Shown here piece by piece: positions 52,876 through 62,006 of a stretch of DNA of 64,000 nt (position 1 is the first letter of the stretch; every line of letters begins with the position of its first letter). This stretch comes from Nakamurella antarctica. GTDB taxonomy: Bacteria > Actinomycetota > Actinomycetes > Mycobacteriales > Nakamurellaceae. The stretch is taken from positions 496,001 to 560,000 of the forward strand of contig NZ_CP034170.1 of assembly GCF_003860405.1 (NCBI RefSeq), read 5' to 3'. The translations under genes were made by a program, and so were the position numbers. A model generated the notes under the pieces. That model was not told the DNA's origin. It searched no databases and was given only the letters and a program-made list of their open reading frames with translations.

Positions 52876-53462
52876 CCGACGACAGACACTTGCTAGCCGA
52901 GTTGCAGGCGGGCAGAACCTTGGCATTTCATGAGCTTTACGACCGCCACTCATCGCGAGTGTTTACGCACTGCTACAGGCGAACGTTGTCCCGTTCGGAT
53001 GCCGAAGATCTAACAGCCGAAGTCTTTGCGGTGGCGTGGCGTAGGCGAGAAGATTTGAGGATATACAACGGATCTGGGCTCTTGCCCTGGCTCCTGGTGA
53101 CGGCCAACAACGCGCTCCGGCACCAGAACCGGTCGGCCGCGAGAGCCCGCAGGTTATGGGCGAAGTTGCCGCCGCCTATGCACGTCGGGGACATTGCAGA
53201 CGAAGTCGCTGCCCTCGCAGGCGACAGTCACGACTTAAAGGTTCTACATGAAATTCTGGCGCATCTCCGCAGAGCTGACCGTGAGGTAATCCAACTTTGC
53301 GTATTGGAAGGTCTGCCTCCGACTGTGGTGGCGGAGGCTACTGGTCAACTTCCCGCAACTGTTCGCTCGAGGCTAGCCCGAGCTTTAGCACGAACCCGCA
53401 AAGCATATGAACGCGTGGAGTCTGAACCTCCACGTGCCCTCCAGATACAGGCAAGGAACTAA
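52872..53462 (+). CDS. ECF (group IV) sigma factor
   Basis: 196 residues from the GTG at 52872; an ATG at 52860 adds four. Region 2: LAFHELYDRHSSRVFTHCYR, SDAEDLTAEVFAVAWRRRED and LLPWLLVTANNALRHQNRSA (the DAED and P.L...A.N..R pattern). Region 4: LHEILAHLRRADREVIQLCV, EGLPPTVVAEATGQLPATVR and SRLARALARTRKAY. It directs RNA polymerase to special promoters and is normally restrained by an anti-sigma protein. The next gene, 4 bp away, is a one-pass membrane protein in the right place for that role. Confidence 0.86.
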   Translation: MTDDRHLLAELQAGRTLAFHELYDRHSSRVFTHCYRRTLSRSDAEDLTAEVFAVAWRRREDLRIYNGSGLLPWLLVTANNALRHQNRSAARARRLWAKLPPPMHVGDIADEVAALAGDSHDLKVLHEILAHLRRADREVIQLCVLEGLPPTVVAEATGQLPATVRSRLARALARTRKAYERVESEPPRALQIQARN

Positions 53463-53466
53463 ACCA

Positions 53467-54027
53467 ATGGACCCTCGATTTGATCGTTTCGCGCACGGGT
53501 TGGCTCAGTACCAAGTTAGCGAGAAAGCCTCCGCCCAACATCGTAATATGCTCACCCAGCTCACCACAGTAGGTGTGCATGCTCGAAGGGAGCAGCCTAA
53601 GACGCGTCGTCGAAGTCTCACCTTCGTGTTAGCTAGCGTTAGCGTCATTGCTGCGGGAACGGGGACAGCAGCAGCGTTGGGTGTATTCACGTCTGCGCCC
53701 CCTACTGATAGAAACACCGGAAGCTGTTTCGCTACCGCGGACCTGACCGACCCGGGTAATCACACCAATTTCGCTTTAGGCCTCGAACCCGGCACCGACC
53801 CTTCGACCGCGGATGCCGCGCTGCATGCAATCGAGGTTTGCAGCGGAGGCTGGCAACAAGGGCGATTCAGTTCAATCGAACCGAAGGTGATTGATCCGCG
53901 TCCGTCGCCTTGGGACTACCCCGTGCCTGACCTGGTTGCTTGTGTTTTGCGCGACGGGACCGTAGGGGTGTTTCCGGGGAAGGCTGATGTCTGCCTGAAG
54001 CTAGAACTTGCGAACGCTTTAGTGTGA
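53467..54027 (+). CDS. Single-pass membrane protein, putative anti-sigma or sensor partner
   Basis: 186 residues, ATG at 53467 with CAAGGAA upstream. About 50 cytoplasmic residues (MDPRFDRFAHGLAQYQVSEK...), a membrane helix LTFVLASVSVIAAGTGTAAA, then an outside domain with four Cys (GSCFAT, EVCSGG, VACVLRD, ADVCLKL) probably in two disulfides. No zinc anti-sigma motif (HxxxCxxC) is seen. Pairing with the sigma gene suggests control of it, or the domain may sense a compound handled by the ABC genes. Stop overlaps the Crp-type site at 54021-54040. Confidence 0.68.
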   Translation: MDPRFDRFAHGLAQYQVSEKASAQHRNMLTQLTTVGVHARREQPKTRRRSLTFVLASVSVIAAGTGTAAALGVFTSAPPTDRNTGSCFATADLTDPGNHTNFALGLEPGTDPSTADAALHAIEVCSGGWQQGRFSSIEPKVIDPRPSPWDYPVPDLVACVLRDGTVGVFPGKADVCLKLELANALV

Positions 54028-54040
54028 TGTAAATCACACT
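54021..54040. promoter_or_regulatory. Perfect Crp/GlxR-type operator before the ABC genes
   Basis: AGTGTGATGTAAATCACACT is an inverted repeat with 8-bp arms and contains TGTGANNTANNTCACA exactly, the consensus for Crp and GlxR. It overlaps the end of the putative anti-sigma gene, 253 bp before the ABC ATPase start. The 252 bp up to that start hold no gene. Confidence 0.72.
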
Positions 54041-54292
54041 TGGAAACTTTGAGATCGTTGGCTTCGTGATACCCGAAGGTGGCTATTTGGAAAGATATTT
54101 CGGTATTCTCCGACTCCCGCTAGGGTGGTGTGACGCACAACCAATACTCGTGTTTTGGTCCGGGGTGGTGGGGTTTCAACGTCGGGCGAACGAGTGCCGG
54201 ATCCTTCTACGTAAGGGTTGAAGAGACGAACCTCAGCGCCACATTAAGGCCACTGGCGCCAACATCGTCTGGTAGAGCTCTGTGAGGAACCT

Positions 54293-55039
54293 TTGTCTGT
54301 GCTTGCATTCGAAAATGTCACGTTTGGTTATCGGCGCCGTAGTCCTGTGCTGGCTGGTGTCTCTGTAGATCTTGGTCCGGGGGTCACAGTGTTGCTTGGG
54401 CCGAACGGTGCGGGCAAGTCAACTTTGCTGTCGTTGGGATCGGGCGCGGTCTGCCCTCGAAGCGGCAAAATTAAGGTCGGGACCTTGGATTCCACTGTAA
54501 GAGGCGACCGCGCCCGGTTCCGCGCGAAGGTTGGTTGGGTGCCTCAGCAGTTGGACGTAATTCCATCCTTCACGGTGCGGGAGCAGACTGCATTGGCGGC
54601 GTGGCTCAAGGGGGCTACCCGCTCCGAGAGTTGGGTAGAGGCGGAGGCGGCAATTGCCAAAGTGGGCCTGACTGCCAAGTTGAATCGGAAGGCGTCGAGT
54701 CTTTCCGGGGGACAGCTGAGGCGGATGGGTATCGCAGAGGGGCTGGCACACAGAGCCGAAGTTCTGCTGCTGGACGAACCAACAGCTGGGCTGGATGCGG
54801 CACAACGATCCGTATTTCGTGAGCTCATCTTGAACCTGCGGGAGTCCTCCACGATCGTGATTGCCACCCATCAGACGGAGGATCTCGCTGTCCTGGCTGA
54901 TCGAGTGATCGTCATGGAAAACGGCAGGTTTGTCTTCGATGACATTTCCACTAAGTTCCTTAGCCTTGCGGGGGCCGATGCGGGCAACGCCAATGCTGCA
55001 GAGTTGGCGTACCGGACGCTCACAGAGGCTGAGGAATGA
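54293..55039 (+). CDS. ABC transporter ATP-binding protein
   Basis: 248 residues from a TTG at 54293 with GAGGAA 10 bp upstream; GTG at 54299 is an alternative. Walker A GPNGAGKST, Q-loop VGWVPQQLDV, signature LSGGQLRRMGIAEGL, Walker B VLLLDEPTAGLD and the switch His in IATHQTEDL are intact. It is of the drug/bacteriocin-export type (BcrA/CcmA-like). The following gene overlaps it and should be the membrane partner. Confidence 0.93.
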   Translation: MSVLAFENVTFGYRRRSPVLAGVSVDLGPGVTVLLGPNGAGKSTLLSLGSGAVCPRSGKIKVGTLDSTVRGDRARFRAKVGWVPQQLDVIPSFTVREQTALAAWLKGATRSESWVEAEAAIAKVGLTAKLNRKASSLSGGQLRRMGIAEGLAHRAEVLLLDEPTAGLDAAQRSVFRELILNLRESSTIVIATHQTEDLAVLADRVIVMENGRFVFDDISTKFLSLAGADAGNANAAELAYRTLTEAEE

Positions 55040-56277
55040 GTCCTAGGTTCTCCGGGTGGTTTCTAGTCATTAGACGCAACTGCATCAAGGTCGGAGCGGG
55101 AATTGCTCTGCTGTTTGCGGTCCTGGCTGTTCTGGTGATTGTGGACCCCGGTACCTACAACGTCTATGCGACTGCTGGCACCGGAGCCGCATCGTTCACG
55201 ATCAACATACTAGGCCCCATCGCTGCGGCATGCGGGGCGTACGAGGCTCACCGTCTACAATGTGCGCGCCTGCTTCTGACGGTCCGCGTACGGTCGAGGG
55301 CAGTCGTGGTGCTGTGGCAGTTAGGTCCGATCGTGGTTGGCATGTTCCTCGTCTTTTTGATCTGCACACAACTTGTAGGTGTGTTGTCGGATTTAGGGTT
55401 CTATATACCGGATGTGGCCGTGGCATTGTCGGCTCTCGCTGGGTTGGTCATCTACACCGGGATAGGTGCAATCCTGGGCGCCGTGCTAGTTCCGGCCATC
55501 GCGGTTCCGGCGGCCTTGGTGGGTGTCTATCTATGGCTGGCGTTCAGCCCGACGTCCGAACTGCTGTGGTTGCGTCACCTGACCGGCGTGTCGTTCGACT
55601 GCTGTGTGAATGAATTCGAACTAGACGGAGCCGTCCTAGCGGCCACCGTGCTCCTAGCGGCTGCCACAGTCTTTGCTGCCTGCACTGTTGTGGGTGGACG
55701 GTTCGCCCCTAAAGGTCTGGTGTCTGCTGTAGTAGCCGTAATCGCTGCGCTGCTCGTGGCAGTCCAATTGGTGGACCATCTGGGTCCCGCTCCTGTTGCT
55801 CCGAGGTCAACGGCGATGGTGTGCGCGGGGGAGCATCCTCGGGTATGTCTGTGGCCAGAGCATGCAGCTGAGATCGACGCCACAGTGCTTATGGCAACGG
55901 CCATCTCGTATGAGTTTAAGGAGGCTGGCATACAACTTCCCGCCACCGCGAGCGAGGCGATAGCGGATCCGGAAACTACGTGGCCGTTCGCGGTCCATCC
56001 CCTGGACATGAGCGAGAGTGCGCTACGGCGGCGGCTCGTGATGGGGCTGATCCCGGCCGATACCTGCGCGGGCGTGAGAGGACTGACAACGCCAGACATC
56101 ACGCTCATGGCGTGGGTCATGTTGAAGGCGGGCATGAGCCGGGAGGACCTCGATTCCAACCCGATGGTGGATCAGCTGGTTGCCGATCAGCTCAAGATCA
56201 TCGACGCCATGTCACCTACTGAACGCGGCGACTGGTGGCGCACGGCCCGGAGTGCACCACAGACCTGCGTCCAATGA
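55036..56277 (+). CDS. Membrane protein partner of the ABC ATPase with large C-terminal domain
   Basis: 413 residues; ATG overlaps the ATPase stop. Six or seven membrane helices in the first 255 residues, ABC-2-like in spacing, then a soluble outside domain: MVCAGEHPRVCLWPEHAAEI, VLMATAISYEFKEAGIQLPA, ADTCAGVRGLTTPDITLMAW. The CLWPEH motif and the Cys residues look conserved-type, but I do not recognise the family with certainty. It probably forms the channel with the next gene product. Substrate unknown. Confidence 0.72.
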   Translation: MSPRFSGWFLVIRRNCIKVGAGIALLFAVLAVLVIVDPGTYNVYATAGTGAASFTINILGPIAAACGAYEAHRLQCARLLLTVRVRSRAVVVLWQLGPIVVGMFLVFLICTQLVGVLSDLGFYIPDVAVALSALAGLVIYTGIGAILGAVLVPAIAVPAALVGVYLWLAFSPTSELLWLRHLTGVSFDCCVNEFELDGAVLAATVLLAAATVFAACTVVGGRFAPKGLVSAVVAVIAALLVAVQLVDHLGPAPVAPRSTAMVCAGEHPRVCLWPEHAAEIDATVLMATAISYEFKEAGIQLPATASEAIADPETTWPFAVHPLDMSESALRRRLVMGLIPADTCAGVRGLTTPDITLMAWVMLKAGMSREDLDSNPMVDQLVADQLKIIDAMSPTERGDWWRTARSAPQTCVQ

Positions 56278-56855
56278 GTACCTGGTTTCGCGCCCGGCAG
56301 ATCGTGTGGGCAACTGTTCTGTGCGTTCTTACCCCGGTGCTAATAATGCTGACCGCTGGTGCCGATCTACCGCTTCCATTCAAACCACCACTGGCCATTC
56401 CAGTCAGAGTCGCGCCGCAGGTAGCCATCATGGTCGCCTTCGGGTGCGGTCTGATCATCGCCAGCCGTCGACGTGCTGAAGCGGTCGCGAGTCGTCCCGT
56501 TCATATGTTGGAGCTGATGACAGTTGTCGGTCTGGCCGGCCTTACGGCGGCCACTTGTGCCGCGCTCGAGGCCTTCGCACTGTCTCCGTTCGGATACGCC
56601 GCTGCCCGAGATGCAATCGGGTTTACGGGTCTGCTCCTCATCGGCGCCAGGTTCAATTCTCGACTAGCGACGGTTGTGCCGGCCTCTGTCGCTGTATTCA
56701 TGGTACTTTTCGCGCGATCCCTCGATAGCGAACCTGAACGGTGGGCTTGGTCGGTTGCTGATGCCCAAAACTGCATCTCCTGGTGGTGGGCAACTGGATT
56801 CTTCGTAGTGGGCATCGCCACGCACGCCCTATCCTCTACGAGACTGCTGAATTAG
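56274..56855 (+). CDS. Second membrane protein of the ABC set
   Basis: 193 residues from an ATG overlapping the previous stop. Six likely helices: IVWATVLCVLTPVLIMLTAG, VAIMVAFGCGLIIAS, LMTVVGLAGLTAATCAALEA, AIGFTGLLLIGARF, VVPASVAVFMVLFAR and WWWATGFFVVGIATHAL. Short loops and no soluble domain. As the last of three overlapping genes it is probably another channel subunit. Confidence 0.68.
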   Translation: MSTWFRARQIVWATVLCVLTPVLIMLTAGADLPLPFKPPLAIPVRVAPQVAIMVAFGCGLIIASRRRAEAVASRPVHMLELMTVVGLAGLTAATCAALEAFALSPFGYAAARDAIGFTGLLLIGARFNSRLATVVPASVAVFMVLFARSLDSEPERWAWSVADAQNCISWWWATGFFVVGIATHALSSTRLLN

Positions 56856-56934
56856 TGGCTTTTCAGGGTCGCCTTCGGGCTGTGGCAGGGAGCTGGCGTG
56901 TCGGTTGGGACGCAGAGATATTTTGCTGCGTATG

Positions 56935-57126
56935 ACAGACGACCAGCCGGTCGTCGGCGTTACCCGCGCTGGTGACCGCCTCAACGTCGAGGATGCTCTG
57001 ACCCAACGGTCTCGTAACGCATGGGCGGCTAGGCACTTTACCCTCCAAGGTTCCGCCCTGGGGGTGGACGGTTATAGGCGGGTGGGTTCTAAGAACGAAA
57101 TTATGACCGCACTTAGAAAGGCGTAG
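56935..57126 (+). CDS. Possible small protein, weak support
   Basis: 63 residues beginning MTDDQPVVGVTRAGDRLNVE and ending VGSKNEIMTALRKA. No family, no clear ribosome binding site. Listed because the frame is open and codon use is ordinary; it may be a gene fragment. From 57127 to 57300 no gene is seen. Confidence 0.25.
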   Translation, partial: TDDQPVVGVTRAGDRLNVEDALTQRSRNAWAARHFTLQGSALGVDGYRRVGSKNEIMTALRKA

Positions 57127-57300
57127 TACCTCATATCAATGTGCCCGCGAAAAAAATGCGGATGACCGCTGTCAGTTCGTCGATGATCATTGTCCGGTCA
57201 GGGATCCGCAATCGGGCATCTCCGGCAACTGGTGCGCGCGCGGCGAGGTCGATCCCGGGAGACTACCGCCTGATAGACCCGGCGGACTTAAAGTTCTCGT

Positions 57301-57834
57301 ATGACGGAACGAGGTGGGCGGTGGGCGTCGCTTTTGATCACCGGCACGGTTGGCGTGGGCAAGACGACCGTCGCGGAGGCGGTCGGCGATTTGCTGGCCG
57401 TTCGGAATGTGCCGCATGCAATGGTGGATCTTGATCAGCTGAGCCGGTACTGGCCGCCGCCGGACGGTGACAGGTTCAACTACGCGACGTTGTTACGCAA
57501 TCTTGAATCAGTGGCGGCGAATTATCGAGCCGCGGGGGCGTTGTGTCTGGTCTTGGCCGGCGTGATCGAGCAGCGATCTGAACTTCAGGACTACGAGCGA
57601 GCTCTGGGCTGCCCTATCAGCATTGTTCGGCTCCGGGCCGATCCCCTTGTCCTGGCCGACCGCCTTCGCGACCGACACCGCAACGACGCTGATGGACTGG
57701 CGTGGCACCTTGCCAGGGCGCCAGAGCTGACCGCAGTCCTGGATCTGGCTGACGTCATGGACGCCGAGGTGGACACGACCGGACGGCTGATCCCCGAAGT
57801 CGCGGCCGACGTCCTGGCATCAGTCGGTTGGTAG
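57301..57834 (+). CDS. P-loop kinase-like protein
   Basis: 177 residues. Walker A GTVGVGKTT near residues 15-23, then HAMVDLDQLSRYWPPPDGDR, ALCLVLAGVIEQRSELQDYE, IVRLRADPLVLADRLRDRHR and WHLARAPELTAVLDLADVMD. This is the layout of small nucleotide-kinase or adenylylsulfate-kinase-like AAA_33 proteins, with Arg-rich lid (RLRDRHR). Some relatives act as resistance kinases (chloramphenicol, streptomycin). No partner gene is adjacent and the substrate is open. Confidence 0.7.
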   Translation: MTERGGRWASLLITGTVGVGKTTVAEAVGDLLAVRNVPHAMVDLDQLSRYWPPPDGDRFNYATLLRNLESVAANYRAAGALCLVLAGVIEQRSELQDYERALGCPISIVRLRADPLVLADRLRDRHRNDADGLAWHLARAPELTAVLDLADVMDAEVDTTGRLIPEVAADVLASVGW

Positions 57835-58520
57835 TAAGACCCCACGGCCGCCGATGCACGACGACGTGAAAAGAATTTCGCCGAACGTTTGAATTGTCTT
57901 TGAATGGGACGAAGACAACTTCGTAAAGGAAGATCTTTGCGCCTGGCCGCCCGGTCGCCCGGTCGCCTGGACCCGGGGTCCGCATCACCGCGCACCTGTT
58001 CGTAACATGGACCTATCAGGTCGGCGAACTCATTGAGCAGCACCCAGAGGCACAATCTCATGGTCCGCCGGCCAGCAGGACCGGCGCACACGGGAGGCCG
58101 GCCAGCGCCGCAGCCTCCGGCTGTTCCGCTTTGTCCCCGTCGACGTTCCCTTAGGGTTTGGGTCATCCTGCTGATCTGATCTGTTCTAGTCTTGCGCGGA
58201 TGACGCGGCATCAAAGGACCGGCCATGAAGGTGCTGCTGTTCCAAACGTCCAGCAATGATTGACCACGACAAGGACTTCAGCATTGTCCGCGTCGAATCA
58301 GTGCTGTCGCCGTTCCGGATGACGATGGGTAACCGGGCACTGAAGTTGCAGCCAATTGGTCATTGAAGGGCTAGCGGTATTCCTGCCATACCGAGCAACT
58401 GGATTCATCGTTCCACGCAACCGGTGTGACAGTGCCCTGGCGCCAGTCTTCCTTGAGGATGGCGTAGCCGACGGCATCGTAGATTTTGGAACCATCTTGT
58501 GCTGGCCATGACGCTCGGTA
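57835..58520. other. 686 bp with no clear gene
   Basis: Contains short CGCCCGGT repeats near 57949-57966. A 36-codon frame at 58256-58366 (MIDHDKDFSIVRVESVLSPF...) overlaps an even shorter one at 58225-58263; neither is convincing and they may be a decayed gene end. Confidence 0.45.
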
Positions 58521-59150
58521 GTGGGCCTCTTTGACGCACCGACAGCGCAGCAGTGTGCGACGCATTGCCACATTGTCCGAACGTGCGGCGAGGATTTGGC
58601 GATTAATGTTTTCAGCGCGGGCGAGGTGAATGCCACTATGCGCCGGGATGAGAATGGTGTCTGCCATTTCGCGGTGACCGGCTTAGACAAATTCACTGAC
58701 ACGGAAATTTTCGACGTGCTGCCCAGCATCTTTGAAACAATGCAACATCGCTTGAGAATTTTCGGTGGCAGCCGGGAACCCGAATCAGAGGCCGATCCGG
58801 CGACGGAATACACCGACCTGCCGACCGGCTGGATTCCCATTATGGAAGATTTAGTGGAAACTCTCTGTTTATTTTCACCGGAAATTCCTGTCCCAGCTGT
58901 GAAAGAGAAATCTGGCGAACTTCGCGTCACACGACCCGTTTTCGAGCCTGACCCCCGCGAACCGGACGAACAAATTTTTGATGCGATCGTGGAAATGGCC
59001 GGACTTGCAGCCAACCGAACCTGCCAGATCTGCGGCCTGCCGGGCAAAATGACCAGAGTAAGCGGGGGGATTGTGTGGAAAGTGGCCTGCCCTGCTCACG
59101 AAGGAAACGAATCAGGTCGCGGGTATCCGAGTCAAAGTGACGTGGTCTAG
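58521..59150 (+). CDS. Unrecognised protein with C-terminal Cys/His knuckle
   Basis: 209 residues from 58521. The first 30 residues may be over-extended. Acidic middle, then RTCQICGLPGKMTRVSGGIV and WKVACPAHEG: a C-x2-C ... C-x2-H arrangement that fits a zinc ribbon, seen at the ends of several small uncharacterised proteins. A long frame on the opposite strand (58298-59047) lacks such features and I treat it as a shadow. Function unknown. Confidence 0.58.
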   Translation: MGLFDAPTAQQCATHCHIVRTCGEDLAINVFSAGEVNATMRRDENGVCHFAVTGLDKFTDTEIFDVLPSIFETMQHRLRIFGGSREPESEADPATEYTDLPTGWIPIMEDLVETLCLFSPEIPVPAVKEKSGELRVTRPVFEPDPREPDEQIFDAIVEMAGLAANRTCQICGLPGKMTRVSGGIVWKVACPAHEGNESGRGYPSQSDVV

Positions 59151-59172
59151 GTGAGTAACTTCCAGAAAACCC

Positions 59173-60435
59173 CTAACGCGGAGAGACGCCGCCTGCAGGG
59201 TCACTTCTTAGCAGGGAAGCGCACCGCTGTCTGACGACTGAAAGCACAGCCGGGGATCCGTCGACTTCACTGGCAGCTGCCTGCAGATTCGAAATCGTCT
59301 CCGAAACGAGGCCCATGGAGACCTGCGTATTCAAATTTCCCCACGATGACACCTCTACAGCAATATCAGCTGCAGTCACGGAGTTGATATTCTGCACGCC
59401 ATTTACAAATTGGCCCATTCGTGCGGACGCACTCAGTGAGACACCCCGCTCAGAAATGTTGCCCAGCGCCACCGTAGATAGGAGGTCGTACCCGGGCGCC
59501 AATTTGATCAAACCGTCTGGATAGTGCAGCAACGAAAGGTTTTTCGCATGTGCATCGGAATTACCGAGCACGATATTGCAGACGACCCGCCGAGCCAAAT
59601 CAATCGCGTCGTCAACAGACGAATATTTCTGCAAGATTGCTGCCACTTGCCTCAGCGACGGGCCCTGCTGAAACTCATATTTTGCCATCGGAGGAGCCCC
59701 GGTCGCCTGGCAAAAATCCTCCTGATGGATCCGACCTATAACCCCGTCGGTATGAGTGCGGTCGTACCGGGCCACAGCGAGCGTCAAACGGTCACCAAGA
59801 CGAAGCAGGTGGCGCTCAACAACCGAGATACCGGCGCCTGCTGCAACGGCTAAGCAGCTGAATTCGTTCGCGGCGTATTCGACATGCCTATCCGGCTTCA
59901 AAATCCACGTTGATGCAGCCCCGCCAACCGGGATAGATCACCCGGTTTGATCACGATGGACCATGAGCTTCGGCTGAAAGCCAGCCAGTGTCGAGCGATA
60001 AGCGCCGTGAGAGAAATCAAACGCGGCCGAATCAGTGCCATCAAGAAGGGCGGCCAGTTCCGCATCAGAAACCGGCAGGTATGCGGGCTCACCATCATCT
60101 AGTGCTTCACCTGCCGGGGCCACTCGGATTGCGCCCGCCAAGTCAGCCCCGAAGTGCCCCACAAGTGCAAAAGTGTCCTCGGCGTGAACCCGCGCACCTA
60201 AAGCCATTGAAGCTTTAGTCGGACCGTCTGGAAGGAGATTTTCTAAGAAATCCAGAGCAACCTGATTTCTGCCAGATACATCTACCCCGACGGGTAGAGA
60301 GGCGGAAAGAATACGACTTCTATCCGGCCACCGGTCAGCGCCGTCCCGCCACGTCAACATAATGTTGTAGCGTCCTGACCTGTATAAATCCGCAATCCTG
60401 GTCCCGTACAGCCACAGTCCAAGAATGTTACTCAT
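59173..60435 (-). pseudogene. hipA: HipA-family kinase toxin interrupted by one in-frame stop
   Basis: The start chosen is the ATG at 60435 (MSNILGLWLYGTRIADLYR). The N-terminal part has NQVALDFLENLLPDG, the HipA N-domain, and GALVGHFG-type loop FALVGHFGADLAGAI, then STLAGFQPKLMVHRDQTG. There a TGA at 59938-59940 stops the frame. The same frame goes on at once with SIPVGGAASTWILKPD, AANEFSCLAVAAGAGI, the catalytic VLGNSDAHAKNLSLL and LAPGYDLLST. HipA proteins usually have Trp at the stop position (TGG to TGA). All else is intact. HipA kinases phosphorylate tRNA synthetases and arrest growth. Confidence 0.87.
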
Positions 60436-60491
60436 CGCAAACGAAGCTACAGTCCATAGAGACAATTCCATCTCGGTGTAGTCAGCGCTGC

Positions 60492-61070
60492 GTGGCGACG
60501 GAGGAGTATCTGGTGCCTGAAATTATGACCGACGCCCTTCGAGATGCCATGGCTCAGCTGAGCTTGGATCAGGAGCGCGTAACCGCGATCCTGGTCGAGG
60601 TGGCGAATCAAGCCAGAGCAGCGAAAGACCATCCGGCGGCAAGCGATGCACTGGCTCGCATGGGCGCCACGCTCGGTGTTGAGCTGGACATCCCGAGCAA
60701 TGGCAAAATGGATCACGATCGAGCAGTCCAAATTGTGCAGGTTCACACCGGCTTCCCGCTATCTGAAGTAGCGATGAGAAATGAGCTCACCGTCAGCGAT
60801 CTGCTTCAGATGTGCGCCGCACAGCAGCTTCTCTCATACCGGGTGGACGACACCTTTCGGATGCCCCGATTCCAGTTCGACGACTACGGTGTGCTCCTTC
60901 CGGGGATCCGGGAGCTGATCAAGACTCTGCCGGACACGATCAATCCGATGGCATTGTCCAACTTCCTCATCGAGCCCCGTCCGGAATTGGGGTATCTCAC
61001 TCCGCGTCAGTGGCTGCTGAATGGATCCGACACCGAAATTTTGGTACGCATCGTCGGTGTGCTTCTGTGA
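60492..61070 (+). CDS. Antitoxin-like protein divergent from hipA
   Basis: 192 residues from a GTG at 60492 (ATG at 60525 also possible). Only about 56 bp separate it from the hipA start. The C-terminal half, SYRVDDTFRMPRFQFDDYGV, LLPGIRELIKTLPDTINPMA, LSNFLIEPRPELGYLTPRQW and LLNGSDTEI, is laid out like the toxin-binding domain of Xre/MbcA/ParS antitoxins. The N-terminal half is helical with TVSDLLQMCAAQQLL. A HipB-type HTH is not obvious. A partner of the hipA gene is inferred from position. Confidence 0.52.
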   Translation: MATEEYLVPEIMTDALRDAMAQLSLDQERVTAILVEVANQARAAKDHPAASDALARMGATLGVELDIPSNGKMDHDRAVQIVQVHTGFPLSEVAMRNELTVSDLLQMCAAQQLLSYRVDDTFRMPRFQFDDYGVLLPGIRELIKTLPDTINPMALSNFLIEPRPELGYLTPRQWLLNGSDTEILVRIVGVLL

Positions 61071-61382
61071 GTGACTAGCTAGATCAGCCCGCCCCGGTTT
61101 CGGTCAAGTTCCCGTTGAGAGGTTGAGTGTTGATCATCGGCCCCATCGGGGTCTCAGCATCACTGAGTTCGCTGCCAAAACTTTGCGCCCGCCACTACCA
61201 GACCCCATGGAACTGGTGGATCGTGACTGGGCTGTCGGGGTTCACCCGGTGTCAGGGTGGGGTGGGGCTGGCCGCAAAATACTCCAGGTTGGGGGGCACT
61301 TTGGGTGACACTGGTCCTGAACTGCGGCAACAAACCCGAGGGGTGTTTGCAAAGTGTCACGTTCTCTGTAGACTTTCATGAC
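61071..61382. promoter_or_regulatory. AbiE leader with GGGTGACAC motifs
   Basis: TTGGGTGACACT (61301-61312) and the inverted AGTGTCAC (61353-61360) lie in the 80 bp before the AbiEi start. The same GGGTGACAC occurs twice after AbiEii at 63110-63132. AbiEi-type antitoxins autorepress through inverted repeats, so these may be its operators. No gene is seen in 61071-61300. Confidence 0.45.
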
Positions 61383-62006
61383 ATGAGCACCTTGACTGGA
61401 ACCCGCCGAAGCTGGCTGGATAGCTTTCCAGCCGGTTCGTTTGTGCACGTCCAAGATGTTCCAGGCTCATCGGATGCTGCTCGTGCCGCCCTGTCCCGGG
61501 CGGCCAAGCGCGGATCAATCGTTCAGATACGACGAGGCTTGTACTACCGAGGTGAAATGACCCGCTACGGGATGACTCATCCAACCGAAGTGGAAATTGT
61601 TCACGAGGTCGTCGGGACTACCGGTGTCGGGCCAGCCGGGTACGCCGCCGCCCGAGCCCTGGGTGTCACCACTCAGGTTCCCGCAAAGCTGGAGTACTCG
61701 GCGGTGGGACCGCTTCCGGAAAACCTACCTGGCGTCATCTTGTACAGCCGTTCCAATCGGGCCAGGCTTAGGCTCAACGAGCCAGAGATCGCGCTGCTTG
61801 AAGTCCTTCGGTCCTGGAAGACCCTCGTCGAGGGTGGCTGGAAAGCACTGGTGGATGCAGTTCGCCGGTTGACCAGCCGAGGAAAGCTTCGGATCGACAA
61901 GGTGCAAAGTGCCGTCCGAAGTGAGCACAATTCTGCGATCAGAGAAGCCTTCACGAGGCTGATCGAGTCGCTTCAGACTGGTACTCCTGCCGCGAGCGTT
62001 GGATGA
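61383..62006 (+). CDS. AbiEi-family antitoxin
   Basis: 207 residues from the ATG at 61383. The N-terminal winged-helix part has WLDSFPAGSFVHVQDVPGSS, ALSRAAKRGSIVQIRRGLYY (the R.G.Y turn of AbiEi/DUF6088). The second part has GPAGYAAARALGVTTQVPAK, LEYSAVGPLPENLPGVILYS and LLEVLRSWKTLVEGGW. In AbiE systems this protein represses the operon and counters AbiEii without binding it (type IV toxin-antitoxin). It overlaps AbiEii by ATGA. Confidence 0.85.
   Translation: MSTLTGTRRSWLDSFPAGSFVHVQDVPGSSDAARAALSRAAKRGSIVQIRRGLYYRGEMTRYGMTHPTEVEIVHEVVGTTGVGPAGYAAARALGVTTQVPAKLEYSAVGPLPENLPGVILYSRSNRARLRLNEPEIALLEVLRSWKTLVEGGWKALVDAVRRLTSRGKLRIDKVQSAVRSEHNSAIREAFTRLIESLQTGTPAASVG

Noticed and set aside
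58298-59047. A 249-residue minus-strand frame
   Set aside because: Opposite a frame with a Cys/His zinc-type knuckle; this one is Ser/Arg-rich without motifs.
59938-59940. Selenocysteine at the hipA TGA
   Set aside because: No SECIS-like hairpin is seen after it and HipA has Trp there; a nonsense mutation or read error is simpler.
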